Below are positions 1 through 7,389 of a DNA stretch of 39,668 bases, one piece after another. This stretch comes from Tangfeifania diversioriginum (GTDB lineage: Bacteria; Bacteroidota; Bacteroidia; Bacteroidales; Prolixibacteraceae). The number at the start of each line of letters is the position of its first letter. Position 1 is the stretch's first letter. The position numbers and the translations under genes are program-made. A model generated the notes under the pieces. It was not told the origin of the DNA. It worked only from the letters and a program-made list of their open reading frames with translations, and made no database searches. The DNA lies in contig CAMCBW010000048.1 of the NCBI GenBank assembly GCA_945873105.1, positions 1 through 39,668 of the forward strand, given 5' to 3'.

Positions 1-60
1 ATTGTGCACACTTCTTACCGCATTGAATTAAAAGGTGAAAGTTTAAGAAAAAAACGGTAA
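1..60 (+). CDS. istB: IstB-like IS21 helper ATPase, 3' end only
   Basis: The window opens inside a reading frame whose last 19 codons are visible, ending IVHTSYRIELKGESLRKKR and then TAA. This tail, with the ELKGESLRKK ending, resembles the C-terminus of IstB, the AAA+ helper of IS21-family transposition. The identification rests on this short tail and on the IS21-like terminal repeats that follow about 40 bases downstream. The Walker motifs and the rest of the gene lie left of the window. Confidence is moderate because only 19 residues can be read. Confidence 0.6.
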   Translation: MVHTSYRIELKGESLRKKR

Positions 61-149
61 AATTGTCAGCCTCTCGAGTTCTTTGAACCTTATCCCTGAG
101 AGGGGGGTCAATATCACCGGAGGAGGGGTCAGTATCGCCGGATTATCCA
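1..149 (+). mobile_element. IS21-family element, one end
   Basis: After the istB stop there are two near-identical copies of a roughly 20-base motif in tandem, GAGGGGGGTCAATATCACCGG at 100-120 (quoted in part: GGGGTCAATATCACCGG) and GAGGGGTCAGTATCGCCGGA at 123-142. Multiple terminal repeats of this kind are typical of IS21-family ends, where transposase binds. The likely outer boundary is the CA at 148-149, matching the TG...CA termini of the family. Immediately beyond it a minus-strand reading frame is interrupted (150-244). The other end lies outside the window, so the target duplication cannot be checked. Confidence 0.6.
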
Positions 150-244
150 CCTGTTACATAATCTAAATATCCAATAAAAGCTATGATTATAATTGTTGAT
201 AATAAGATTATCAATTTGTTTTCAACTCTTCCAAATATTATCAT
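150..244 (-). pseudogene. Truncated membrane sensor gene, N-terminus only
   Basis: An ATG at 244 opens a minus-strand frame of about 31 native codons. It begins MIIFGRVENKL, has one hydrophobic segment (IILLSTIIIIAFIGYL), and continues to DYVTG, where the IS21-type end cuts it. The pattern 'hydrophobic helix, IGYLDYVTG' is the usual opening of a membrane sensor region found in diguanylate cyclases and histidine kinases, which normally continues with an aromatic FYLIPI-type helix. The effector domain is missing. A good promoter lies upstream (318-346). The assignment to a sensor family is inference from about 15 residues. Confidence 0.45.
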
Positions 245-317
245 GGTAGAAATTATATATTTTTTTATGTAAACCTGCCTAGAAAGGGTAATTGACATTG
301 CCAGCTTCAACAAAACA

Positions 318-346
318 CAAAGGTAGTTCCATGAGGTTCCCTCAAA
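318..346 (-). promoter_or_regulatory. Bacteroidota-type promoter for the truncated sensor gene
   Basis: Read on the minus strand, TACCTTTG at 325-318 matches the -7 consensus TAnnTTTG exactly, and TTTG at 346-343 fits the -33 element with 17 bases between them. The predicted start of transcription is 60-70 bases upstream of the ATG at 244. It would now transcribe into the IS element end. Confidence 0.5.
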
Positions 347-698
347 TGTAAGTAAAATACTGATAAATTGAGCATTGAGTGAGGGTATTTTTCATTAAAA
401 GCAGAATTGGGAATAAGCTCATACTACCAAATTTAACCAAAATTTTCCAAATTTGGATTCTAAGCTGTGAGGATATTGGGCGTTGCTTCGCACGGTCTGC
501 CAGTGAGAATATTTCAGTCATGGGTATGTTCCATCATTCAAAGCTCTTCTTCCATGTTGGAGCGGCTGAATCAGCGGCAGTTGCATCTGCTAAATTTTCG
601 ATGAATATCTTCAAATCAGACTCTATCGAAAAGTATTTTTTCTTGTACCGTCTGAGATTTAATTTGAAAACCGGGGTAAAATAAATCGCTATATTCAT
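342..698 (-). pseudogene. Broken RelE/ParE-type toxin gene
   Basis: An ATG at 698 starts MNIAIYFTPVFKLNLRRYKK and runs 54 codons to a TGA at 536-534. The same frame then continues to a second stop at 342, giving 118 codons in all, close to the normal 90-115 residues of RelE/ParE toxins. The opening, a short beta strand, then FTPVFK and a basic helix followed by SIESDLKIFIENL, is what these toxins look like. The usual C-terminal GKSGG-type motif is not found in any of the three minus frames, so the gene seems inactive through an in-frame stop and further decay. It lies 37 bases downstream of the small antitoxin-like gene at 736-930, the usual antitoxin-first order. Confidence 0.45.
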
Positions 699-735
699 TT
701 AGAATACCTACTTAACTTCACCTTGTTCCTTAAGC

Positions 736-930
736 TTAATCGAGATTAAATAACTCATTTATTGGTTTTACCTTACCTTCTTTCACCTGACGAAGTGACT
801 CTTCCACATCCTTGTATACCTGATTTTTTTGGATTTCAACAGATCCATCTTTGGCCAGTTCAACAATAAGCTTGACCAAATCTCTTCCCTTTCTTTTTCT
901 GGTGTTTATTTTAATCGTCAGCGTTTCCAT
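736..930 (-). CDS. Small antitoxin-like protein
   Basis: A 64-residue acidic and basic protein beginning METLTIKINTRKRKG and ending in EGKVKPINELFNLD. Small proteins with the opening METLTIKIN are common in Bacteroidota directly upstream of RelE/ParE-family toxins, and a broken toxin gene follows at 342-698. An N-terminal strand followed by helices fits a strand-helix DNA-binding or toxin-wrapping antitoxin, though no named domain can be assigned with certainty. A TAnnTTTG box lies 20 bases upstream of the ATG. With its toxin destroyed it would be an orphan antitoxin. Confidence 0.65.
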   Translation of the reverse strand: METLTIKINTRKRKGRDLVKLIVELAKDGSVEIQKNQVYKDVEESLRQVKEGKVKPINELFNLD

Positions 931-949
931 ATCCTTTACATTGATCTTA

Positions 950-957
950 CAAAGTTA
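950..957 (-). promoter_or_regulatory. Probable -7 box for the antitoxin-like gene
   Basis: On the minus strand the sequence reads TAACTTTG, an exact match to TAnnTTTG, 20 bases upstream of the ATG at 930. No -33 element with good spacing is visible. Confidence 0.4.
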
Positions 958-1024
958 CAGTATTTGAGGCAATTATCCATTTTTTAAGCGACAATTTCAA
1001 CCTTGAATTAGGGATAAATAGCGG

Positions 1025-2125
1025 CTATTCCTCCCTCTTCGTGATTTTCACCTCCAGGAATTTTGGGAAGTAGATGTCCTGGTTTTGCACCAGCTCACCA
1101 AAGTCGAAACTGTTCACATTGTAGGTGATGGCCAGTCCGGCACCACGCAGTTCGGGATGGGCTTTGGCAGCATACATGAAGGGTTTGGTGAAGCCTCTGT
1201 AGTCAGGCGTGTAGAAGAGGTGAAGATCCGTCCAGGGGCCCTGGAGATGATCGGCCATACGTATTCCGATGCTGCCGGCCCCGAACCCGTGCGACTGGAT
1301 CTGGAGGTATTTCCTGAGTGCAGCGTCCCAATGGACCGAGTATTCGGTCCCACCGATGAAGAGTGCTTCAGGAGCCGGCTCACTGGTTTTCCTTTCTGCC
1401 CATTGCCCCTTGAACCACCACTCGGGTGAGGAGAGGTTGCCATTGCAGGCATCTGCAATTTTCCAGCGCAGCAGGTAGGCTTGGTGGGTTCCCGGCTCCA
1501 GCACGCTGAAGGAATAGAGGTAGTTTTCATCCTTCAGTACGGCTGCAGAGCCAACGATGGTTCCGAAAGTATCCGGACCCTCCAGGTATTTCATCCTCCA
1601 AAGGGAGGGTTCCTCCTGCGGATTGGCCACCAGTACTGCCACCCATCCCACCGCTTCGAAGCCCAGACCGGTTTTCACCCCCTTCATTTTGGTCAGGAAG
1701 AGGATCAGCTTCTCCCTGATCATCACTCCATGGCCGGTCCAGTACCAATTCTCCCCACGCTCCGGGAAGAAGGAGTGGGGCTCCTTGCCTTTTCTGTCCC
1801 AGTAATAACGGATGTTGGCACTGTTCAAATCAACTCCCTCCTGTATGGCGACGGAGTTGCGGATCATTTTCGAATTTTTCCGGGAAGCTGAGGAGTCGGC
1901 GGCGATAAACCCATCGCTGAAGAGCCAGAGCACCCTCCCGTTTCCGAGGTCTACCGAGGCAGCACCATCGGCACCCCTCCAGACTTTGTCGTTTCTGAAA
2001 AAGGAGTTGGTACGGCCGATGGAGGTAACGGAAATATGGTATTTGGTTGTATCCAATGGCTGACCCGATGCAATATTGGCAATGAAAAGGGAAAGTAGAA
2101 CAGCAAACGTTGGAGGGTTCATCAC
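1025..2125 (-). CDS. Exported DUF4185/DUF5005-like propeller protein
   Basis: A 366-residue protein with a signal peptide (MMNPPTFAVLLSLFIANIASG, predicted cleavage near residue 21). The mature part carries motifs typical of DUF4185/DUF5005-type beta-propellers: GRVLWLFSDGFIA near residue 65, a string with IRNSVAIQEG, and WYWTGHGVMI near residue 130. These families resemble five-bladed GH43/GH32-like propellers and often sit among glycan-degrading genes, but no reaction is established for this one. Start chosen at the first of two adjacent ATGs. It stands alone, divergent from the gene at 2237, with a matching promoter box at 2142-2149. Confidence 0.65.
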   Translation of the reverse strand: MMNPPTFAVLLSLFIANIASGQPLDTTKYHISVTSIGRTNSFFRNDKVWRGADGAASVDLGNGRVLWLFSDGFIAADSSASRKNSKMIRNSVAIQEGVDLNSANIRYYWDRKGKEPHSFFPERGENWYWTGHGVMIREKLILFLTKMKGVKTGLGFEAVGWVAVLVANPQEEPSLWRMKYLEGPDTFGTIVGSAAVLKDENYLYSFSVLEPGTHQAYLLRWKIADACNGNLSSPEWWFKGQWAERKTSEPAPEALFIGGTEYSVHWDAALRKYLQIQSHGFGAGSIGIRMADHLQGPWTDLHLFYTPDYRGFTKPFMYAAKAHPELRGAGLAITYNVNSFDFGELVQNQDIYFPKFLEVKITKREE

Positions 2126-2141
2126 AACTCATTATTTCGCT

Positions 2142-2149
2142 CAAATATA
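2142..2149 (-). promoter_or_regulatory. -7 box of the DUF4185-like gene
   Basis: The minus strand reads TATATTTG, an exact TAnnTTTG match, 17-24 bases upstream of the ATG at 2125. The -33 side is weak. It shares a short divergent region with the plus-strand box at 2195-2202. Confidence 0.4.
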
Positions 2150-2194
2150 TTGCTTGTTTCCAACCTTTTGAAATATAATCTCCACTTTTCGTAA

Positions 2195-2202
2195 TAAATT
2201 TG
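2195..2202 (+). promoter_or_regulatory. -7 box upstream of the sigma-factor remnant
   Basis: TAAATTTG on the plus strand matches TAnnTTTG, with a TTTG at 2167-2170 as a possible but widely spaced -33 element. It lies 35 bases upstream of the ATG at 2237 and probably drove the original sigma-factor operon. Confidence 0.35.
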
Positions 2203-2236
2203 TTACCCGCACTACTTTATTGGAAACAGAAACAGT

Positions 2237-2341
2237 ATGCCATCCACCAAGGAAGATTTTCTCGAAATGCTCACCAACTACCAGGGGATCCTACACAAAG
2301 TGAGCCTTGTCTATTTCAGGAGCAGGCACGATAGGGAGGAC
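2237..2341 (+). pseudogene. RNA polymerase sigma-70 (ECF) factor, 5' remnant
   Basis: The ATG at 2237 opens MPSTKEDFLEMLTNYQGILH, followed by KVSLVYFRSRHDRED. This is the classic start of Bacteroidota ECF sigma factors, where region 2 begins with a helix of the form 'LL..H.G.LHKVS..Y....EDR.DL.QE'. After about 35 codons the match ends abruptly and the frame runs into sequence belonging, in another frame, to the membrane protein at 2307-2852. The expected 120 or more further codons (regions 2.2-4.2) are absent, so the gene has suffered an internal deletion that joins it to its downstream partner. Confidence 0.6.
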
Positions 2342-2852
2342 AATCCGCAAGTTTGTTTTTGTGCTGCTCCTCTCCATTCTCGTTTGTGTCGGATTGCTGG
2401 CTTTTTTGATCTACACCTCCCTCCACCGGCAGGATGATCCCATCTACCTTGCCAACAATGGACTACTGGGAGTGGTCACCCTGCTCTCGCTGATGTCGGG
2501 GATGTGGTCGTGGCGCAAACTTCAGTGGGATGGTTTTGACCAACCTTTGAAAGTGTGGCTGGAGGCAAGAATAGTGCTGTTGACCGATTGGCTTAGTGGT
2601 AGGTTTAGTAAGCTGTATCTGTTCCTGATCCCTCTGCTCTACCTCCTTGTAGTTTTATCCATCCATGTCTATTTTGAGGCGAAACCTTTCGTGGAGGTAC
2701 TTCACACGGAGGAGTCGGTCATTGGATTACTGGTTGGTGCTCCTTTCGGGCTTTTTGTCTCCTACCGGGGTGCAAGGGCGATCAGGAGGTACCAGATGGA
2801 GCAGCTCGGATTTTTGAAGGATTTGCACAGACGTCTAATTAGTAATTTGTAA
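2307..2852 (+). CDS. Membrane partner protein of an ECF sigma factor, probably lacking its native start
   Basis: The frame can be read from a TTG at 2307 for 181 codons. Real similarity seems to begin at GRTIRKFVFVLLLS. Four hydrophobic segments are visible: near residues 16-36, 47-62, 100-122 and 139-150. The C-terminus ends in a charged helix (RRYQMEQLGFLKDLHRRL). Small membrane proteins with this pattern usually follow ECF sigma genes in Bacteroidota and are thought to act with them, perhaps as anti-sigma-like modulators. Here the sigma gene is deleted and the native N-terminus of this protein seems lost with it. Translation may start at TTG or not at all. Confidence 0.5.
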   Translation: MSISGAGTIGRTIRKFVFVLLLSILVCVGLLAFLIYTSLHRQDDPIYLANNGLLGVVTLLSLMSGMWSWRKLQWDGFDQPLKVWLEARIVLLTDWLSGRFSKLYLFLIPLLYLLVVLSIHVYFEAKPFVEVLHTEESVIGLLVGAPFGLFVSYRGARAIRRYQMEQLGFLKDLHRRLISNL

Positions 2853-2861
2853 GTGTTGTCA

Positions 2862-4580
2862 CTAAATGGGAGTAGGTACCTTTCCATAAATTTGTTCAGC
2901 AATAGCCTGGCCTACTTTGGGGTTTTCACCTTCTGAGAGGTGGTAAATGGTATAATCTTGCAGGTTCCATTTCTGAATGACCTGTTCCGTGAATGTGGTG
3001 CGAACCGACCATATCATATGGAGGTTGGAATGATCTACCAGCTCGTTGAGGCTGTTGGCCCAGCCCTTGTTATCCAGTTCCAATTTCCCCACTTCATCGA
3101 TGACCACGACTTTGTTCCGGTGGTTGATCTCTAAGGTCAGAGCGGCCTGGCCTGCCTGCAGACCGGAAGGATGAATGGCATAATTGCCAATGCTGCGCTG
3201 GTCCGGGTCAGTTGTGAGGGTCAGGAATTGTTTCCGATGGCTGGTTGCAATGTCCACAACATCGTAACCGATGGTTGTGTCGTTTTCCATCCTCCGTGGG
3301 GAGAGGATTCCGCCGACTGGAATATTCTGCGCTTTTAGAAATTCAACAATTTTAGATATTTGGGTGGTTTTGCCTTCGCCTACAGCCCCTGAGATGATGA
3401 AGATTTTCCTGGATGGGAAATTCTTCAGTTCGGCCAGTCGAAATTCAATTTGCGAAATTATTTGATAAAATATGGAAACGGGATTTTTGACAATTACTTT
3501 TAGTTCAGGGATCATTGCAATCATCAAAGGGAGGCTTTCAAAGGAGAGTTCCAAGGCCAGAGGTAACTGTTTGAAGGATGTTTTCAGAAAAAAGGCCCTG
3601 ATTTTTGGATTGTACAACTCTGTTCCCAGGACTGAAAAACCAAGGATGATGGCAATGGCTCTAAAGTTCATTTGTATCCCAACGATCAGTCCGTTTACCA
3701 GATCCTGCGATTGAATCTTGCTTACAACAAAGGCCGTAACCATGGTTATTGCCACAAAATAGATCCAAAGTGTTGGTTTTGACAATTGGCGCAATGCACG
3801 TTTGTAGCGAAGAATCCAAATGGCTGCGATGACTGTGATGAATGAGCTCCAAATGGTCCAGGCGGTGAAATTGATCAAAACCAGGGAGGTAACCATTAAG
3901 ATTAAATTGGCAAAAAGCCAGGCAATTGAATAATTGAAGGGCGTTTTGTTGGGCTGTTCGGCTCTGCTTCTATTGAAATGGGTCGTTCTGTTTTCGGCTG
4001 GCTCCTTTAGGATTTTGCGGCCAATTCTTATGCCAATGATGGCAGCAACAATCCCCAATAAACAATAGATGGACAATAGTATCAGGATGGGTGACCACAC
4101 CAGATCGACCACGATGTTCAATTGTTTCTGGGCATATTTCAACAAGTCTGCATAAACCTCTACGATGTTAAACCCATAGATGATGATGAAATTCATGATT
4201 TTGTGGAAAAGATTCCATGACATTGCCAGCATAGCGCCCAAAACATATCCCAGGATGGATCTTCCGAAGATCCTGACAGCGATTTCCAGCAGCATAGCCT
4301 GGCTAAAGATGGCGATCATGGGTCCGAAAATTACGGCACTGGGGGACATGGTTTTCATGAGGGCGCATATCAATCCGGCACGCCAGAACAATCCCTTGTC
4401 TGTCCAGATGTAACTGGTAGCGATGAGAATTACAACTCCGATGGCAGTCAGAATATTGGAGCTAAATGGAATTCTGAGGTTGTGCAGAAAGCTGCCCAAG
4501 ACTATTTCTGATGCTGCCCATATGGTTCCAACAATGGATGCTTTGACCCATTTTTCGCTTATTTCGTATTGGCTGTGCAT
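2862..4580 (-). CDS. Multi-pass membrane protein fused to a THEP1-type nucleoside-triphosphatase
   Basis: A 572-residue protein. Residues 1 to about 190 hold several membrane helices with polar conserved-looking stretches (WRAGLICALMKTMSPSAVIF). Residues 215-385 form a second hydrophobic block whose end (FFLKTSFKQLPLALELSFES) resembles the coupling region of ECF-transporter T subunits. The C-terminal 175 residues are a THEP1-family NTPase (NTPase_1, PF03266): Walker A GAVGEGKTT from 398, a VGGILSPRR segment, and Walker B VVVIDEVGKLEL near 494. THEP1 proteins hydrolyse NTPs in vitro; their cellular role is unsettled. The layout suggests a single-chain ATP-driven transporter, which is inference. 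It converges on the gene ending at 2852. Confidence 0.7.
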   Translation of the reverse strand: MHSQYEISEKWVKASIVGTIWAASEIVLGSFLHNLRIPFSSNILTAIGVVILIATSYIWTDKGLFWRAGLICALMKTMSPSAVIFGPMIAIFSQAMLLEIAVRIFGRSILGYVLGAMLAMSWNLFHKIMNFIIIYGFNIVEVYADLLKYAQKQLNIVVDLVWSPILILLSIYCLLGIVAAIIGIRIGRKILKEPAENRTTHFNRSRAEQPNKTPFNYSIAWLFANLILMVTSLVLINFTAWTIWSSFITVIAAIWILRYKRALRQLSKPTLWIYFVAITMVTAFVVSKIQSQDLVNGLIVGIQMNFRAIAIILGFSVLGTELYNPKIRAFFLKTSFKQLPLALELSFESLPLMIAMIPELKVIVKNPVSIFYQIISQIEFRLAELKNFPSRKIFIISGAVGEGKTTQISKIVEFLKAQNIPVGGILSPRRMENDTTIGYDVVDIATSHRKQFLTLTTDPDQRSIGNYAIHPSGLQAGQAALTLEINHRNKVVVIDEVGKLELDNKGWANSLNELVDHSNLHMIWSVRTTFTEQVIQKWNLQDYTIYHLSEGENPKVGQAIAEQIYGKVPTPI

Positions 4581-4653
4581 GGATGTACCAAGATTTCTTC
4601 CGTTATCCTCTCAACCATTCTTTGCCAAAGGGAATGGATCGAAGCATTCATTT

Positions 4654-4977
4654 TTATTCAATTTTATGAAAACCATAATCGGCTTCTACTTTTGCAATAC
4701 GGGTTTTAAAGGTCTTGTACCAAATGGCGCGACCATTTTCCCGGGCCAAACTGTGCTCAAAATGTTCCTTCCATTTTTGGATGGAGGCCAGGTCTCTCCA
4801 GTAGGAAACGGTAATTCCCAGCTCGTTTCTGGCACTTTCAACACCGAGAAACCCTTCCTGTTGACCGGCCAATTCGACCATTTTATCCGCCATTTTTTCG
4901 TATCCATGATCTCCTTCGGTTCGAACGGAGGAGAAAATGACTGCATAATAGGGTGGTTGGGGAGTGTTCGCTATCAT
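4654..4977 (-). CDS. ABM-family (antibiotic biosynthesis monooxygenase-like) protein
   Basis: A 107-residue cytoplasmic protein. The pattern YYAVIFSSVRTEGDHGYEKM, then MVELAGQQEGFLGVES, then ITVSYWRDLASIQKWKEH, is the dimeric alpha-beta barrel of the ABM domain (PF03992), with the usual YWxDxxxIxxWK segment. Members include small monooxygenases and haem-degrading proteins, but most of this subtype are uncharacterised. The start is 12 bases downstream of the DJ-1/PfpI-like gene stop, so the two are probably co-transcribed and may share a redox or stress role. Confidence 0.8.
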   Translation of the reverse strand: MIANTPQPPYYAVIFSSVRTEGDHGYEKMADKMVELAGQQEGFLGVESARNELGITVSYWRDLASIQKWKEHFEHSLARENGRAIWYKTFKTRIAKVEADYGFHKIE

Positions 4978-4989
4978 GTTTTTTGACTT

Positions 4990-5574
4990 TTACTTTGTTT
5001 CGAATCCCATCAATTGCCTCACATGGTCTGTGTTCGTTTTTGACGTAAGCTTCTCCAGCAACAGAAAGGCTACCTCCAGTGCAGTAGAAGGGTTCCAGGA
5101 GGTGATGATGTTGTCATCCTCGACCAAAGGTTGATTGACCACATTGACTCCAAATCCCTGCAATGTTTCCCTCCGGACAGTGCTATTGTAGGTTGTACCT
5201 CTTTTTGCCTGCAAAATACCGCTTTTGCCGAGGGGCAAAGCACCAACGCAAATGGAGGCGATTAATTTTTTTCTTGCTTTAAAACCGCGGATGAGGTCTA
5301 GGAATTTGTCATCATAGGCATCCTTGTAAAAACCATAGAGCTCAAATCCGCCAGGAACAGCCAATGCATCAAAAGAATCGATATCGATGTCACTGGGCAG
5401 GTAGTCGACAACAAACCTTTGGTCGAATGAACTTTTAATCTCCTTTTGTAATCCACAAGTAAACAGTTTGGTAGATTGATCTCCTTCGACCAGATTCCAG
5501 CCAATAACGTCGATAAATACACTCGCCTCAAATATTTCAAAGCCATCAGCGAGTAACAATAACACCTTTTTCAT
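4990..5574 (-). CDS. DJ-1/PfpI family protein
   Basis: A 194-residue protein with the flavodoxin-like DJ-1/PfpI fold. It opens MKKVLLLLADGFEIFEAS with the acidic residue typical of the active site at about residue 16. A PGGFELYG segment follows near 74, and the nucleophile-elbow cysteine is Cys109 in IASICVGALPLGKSG. The family includes deglycase/glyoxalase-like stress proteins, chaperones and amidotransferase-like regulators; the substrate here cannot be read from sequence. It precedes the ABM gene with a 12-base gap, suggesting an operon. Confidence 0.85.
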   Translation of the reverse strand: MKKVLLLLADGFEIFEASVFIDVIGWNLVEGDQSTKLFTCGLQKEIKSSFDQRFVVDYLPSDIDIDSFDALAVPGGFELYGFYKDAYDDKFLDLIRGFKARKKLIASICVGALPLGKSGILQAKRGTTYNSTVRRETLQGFGVNVVNQPLVEDDNIITSWNPSTALEVAFLLLEKLTSKTNTDHVRQLMGFETK

Positions 5575-5633
5575 TTGTATGATCTTTAAAAGTCTTTCAG
5601 TAAAAGGAAAGAAATACTATGGAATGCTACCAC

Positions 5634-6158
5634 TTAACCCCTTCTAAGTGCATAGACCAATTCGTCCAGTAGTTCGCCGTTTTTGAGAATGATCTTTTCG
5701 AACCTTGCCTCCAATTGGAAGCCTGCCTTTTCGAGAACCCTGTGGGAGGCAAAATTGGTTCCGAAGGGGGTGGCGTAAATTCTGGTTAAGCCGGTAAACT
5801 TCTCAAAGGCACGATGAACAATGGCCGGAATGGCCCTGCTCATGATCCCTTTCCCCTGGTAGTCTTGCCCCAGCCAGTAACCAAGTTCCGCATTTGTTTG
5901 CTTAATATCCTTCAGAGGTGTGATTCCAATGCCGCCGACAGCCCGGCTACCGATCTCAATGGCCAGGTAAAGAATTGATTTGTTGGTTGTCGCCATTTGG
6001 AGGAACGATTGCCACTTTTCGGTACAATCCGGAAATCCATCCGACATAAAACGGGTGATCTCCGGATCGCCTGCATTTTTAGTGACACTCTCCAAATCAC
6101 TCATTTCCCAGGGCCTAAGTCTGAATTCCATTTGGTTTGCTATTTGGTTCGTTGTCAA
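5634..6158 (-). CDS. GNAT acetyltransferase, RimJ/RimL type
   Basis: A 174-residue N-acetyltransferase. Family features are the N-terminal FRLRPWEMSDLESV, the central AVGGIGITPLKD strand, the ELGYWLGQDYQGKGIMSRAI acetyl-CoA loop (Q/RxxGxG/A form, around residues 94-113), and the C-terminal NFASHRVLEKAGFQLEA segment with the SxRVxEKxGF motif. The target, whether a protein N-terminus or a small molecule, is not predictable. It is transcribed alone; about 390 bases without a gene lie upstream. Confidence 0.85.
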   Translation of the reverse strand: MTTNQIANQMEFRLRPWEMSDLESVTKNAGDPEITRFMSDGFPDCTEKWQSFLQMATTNKSILYLAIEIGSRAVGGIGITPLKDIKQTNAELGYWLGQDYQGKGIMSRAIPAIVHRAFEKFTGLTRIYATPFGTNFASHRVLEKAGFQLEARFEKIILKNGELLDELVYALRRG

Positions 6159-6307
6159 TTTCTCCTTGAAAGCCTGTTTGCGTCACCATAAGCCCTTTTG
6201 CGCTGATGCAGAACCGGCTATTTGCGCGCCAAATTACAAAGAAGTACGAAGCGTACTGCGATGATTCACAAAAAGTATTTATAAGTTAGAAAACTGGTTC
6301 TGAAAAA

Positions 6308-6340
6308 TTGGCCGGTAATCTGTCAATTTGCTATCTTTGT
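6308..6340 (+). promoter_or_regulatory. Promoter of the methyltransferase gene
   Basis: TATCTTTG at 6332-6339 matches TAnnTTTG exactly, with TTG at 6308-6310 placed 21 bases upstream as the -33 element. The transcript would start near 6345 and carry a leader of about 200 bases before the ATG at 6548. Confidence 0.5.
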
Positions 6341-6432
6341 TTACCCTAAAACAATTGGATGTTATTCCTGGGAACGGATTTGGTGAAGTAAATAACCTTG
6401 GTTCTCTTACCTTGGGTTATCCCTACGTAGAA

Positions 6433-6454
6433 CTCAGGCAAATGGATGCCTGAG
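6433..6454 (+). promoter_or_regulatory. Leader hairpin, possible attenuator or structured 5' UTR
   Basis: CTCAGGCA-aatgga-TGCCTGAG is a perfect 8-bp stem with a 6-base loop, followed by ATATTTTCATGTTTTC. It lies inside the predicted 200-base leader of the methyltransferase mRNA. The U-rich stretch after the stem suits a weak intrinsic terminator or attenuator, but I recognise no known riboswitch core. Confidence 0.35.
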
Positions 6455-6547
6455 ATATTTTCATGTTTTCTATTCACCTTGGCTGAGGTCCCGTGGGCGT
6501 AAAAGAGTACTCATTTTTCGGAAGATCAGCCAACCAATTCAACCATC

Positions 6548-7321
6548 ATGAGCAAAGAAAACAGTTCCATCCACGAATTCGACTTCAGTTTGATCTGCGA
6601 ATATTTTTCTGCCATCCACCGGCAGGGCCCCGGTAGCCCGGAGGTCACCCTCAAGGCTCTTGGCTTTGTAGAGAACCTTACCCAGGCATCCAGGATTGCC
6701 GACATAGGCTGTGGCACAGGAGGTCAAACCATGGTGCTGGCGCAACACGCACCGGGGCAAATCACCGGGATTGACCTATTCCCAATCTTTGTTGAGCTTT
6801 TTAACGTGAATGCCGCAATGGCGGGACTTCAGGATCGTGTCAAGGGCCTGGTTGGAACCATGGAGCAGCTACCATTTCAACCAGGGGAGCTGGACCTGAT
6901 CTGGTCGGAGGGAGCCATATACAACATCGGTTTTGAAAGGGGGATCACCGAATGGCGACAGTTCCTGAAACCGGGCGGCTACCTGGCTGTTACGGAAGCA
7001 TCGTGGTTCACTGCGGAGCGTCCAGCAGAGATCGATGTCTTTTGGAAGGATGCCTATCCCGGGATCGACACCATCCCCCACAAGGTGGCGCAGCTGCAAA
7101 AGGCGGGGTATATTCCTGTTGCTGCATTTGTCCTTCCAGAAAACTGCTGGACCGATCACTTCTATGTGCCGCAAGCTGCAATCCAGGAGGCATTCCTGGC
7201 AAAATACCGGGGGAACCATGCGGCTGAAGCCTTTGTGGCCAACGAAAGGCACGAAGCCAGGTTGTACGGCAAGTACAAGGAATATTATGGATATGTGTTT
7301 TACATCGGGAAGAAGCTGTAA
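6548..7321 (+). CDS. Class I SAM-dependent methyltransferase
   Basis: A 257-residue Rossmann-fold methyltransferase. Motif I is [12 protein letters not shown] (residues 50-61), the acidic ribose-binding end of strand 2 is [10 protein letters not shown], and motif IV-like [15 protein letters not shown] is followed by [13 protein letters not shown]. This is the Methyltransf_11/25-type arrangement acting on small molecules. The substrate is unknown. It stands alone on the plus strand behind a TAnnTTTG promoter and a hairpin-containing leader. It converges on the AlkD-like gene. Confidence 0.85.
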   Translation: MSKENSSIHEFDFSLICEYFSAIHRQGPGSPEVTLKALGFVENLTQASRIADIGCGTGGQTMVLAQHAPGQITGIDLFPIFVELFNVNAAMAGLQDRVKGLVGTMEQLPFQPGELDLIWSEGAIYNIGFERGITEWRQFLKPGGYLAVTEASWFTAERPAEIDVFWKDAYPGIDTIPHKVAQLQKAGYIPVAAFVLPENCWTDHFYVPQAAIQEAFLAKYRGNHAAEAFVANERHEARLYGKYKEYYGYVFYIGKKL

Positions 7322-7389
7322 TTGAGACAGAAAGTTAAATTGATCCTGTTGTTGCGGATCGTATCATCCTCCCGCCAGCAGGGATATCT

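Larger units (their letters stand above)
6159..6547. other. Intergenic region between GNAT and methyltransferase genes
   Basis: This divergent stretch of 389 bases holds no convincing gene. It contains a perfect 6-bp inverted repeat AGTACG-AAG-CGTACT at 6243-6257, a promoter box for the methyltransferase at 6332-6340 and a perfect 8-bp hairpin at 6433-6454. A frame of about 44 codons ending at 6454 was noted but lacks an ATG. Confidence 0.5.

Noticed and set aside
379-684. Open frame of 101 codons on the plus strand
   Set aside because: It starts at GTG, shows no family pattern, and is antisense to the broken RelE/ParE-type toxin, whose minus-strand translation looks like a real protein.
6325-6454. 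Possible 44-codon peptide in the methyltransferase leader (ends GYPYVELRQMDA)
   Set aside because: No ATG or clear ribosome-binding site precedes it and its stop lies in the hairpin; likely chance.
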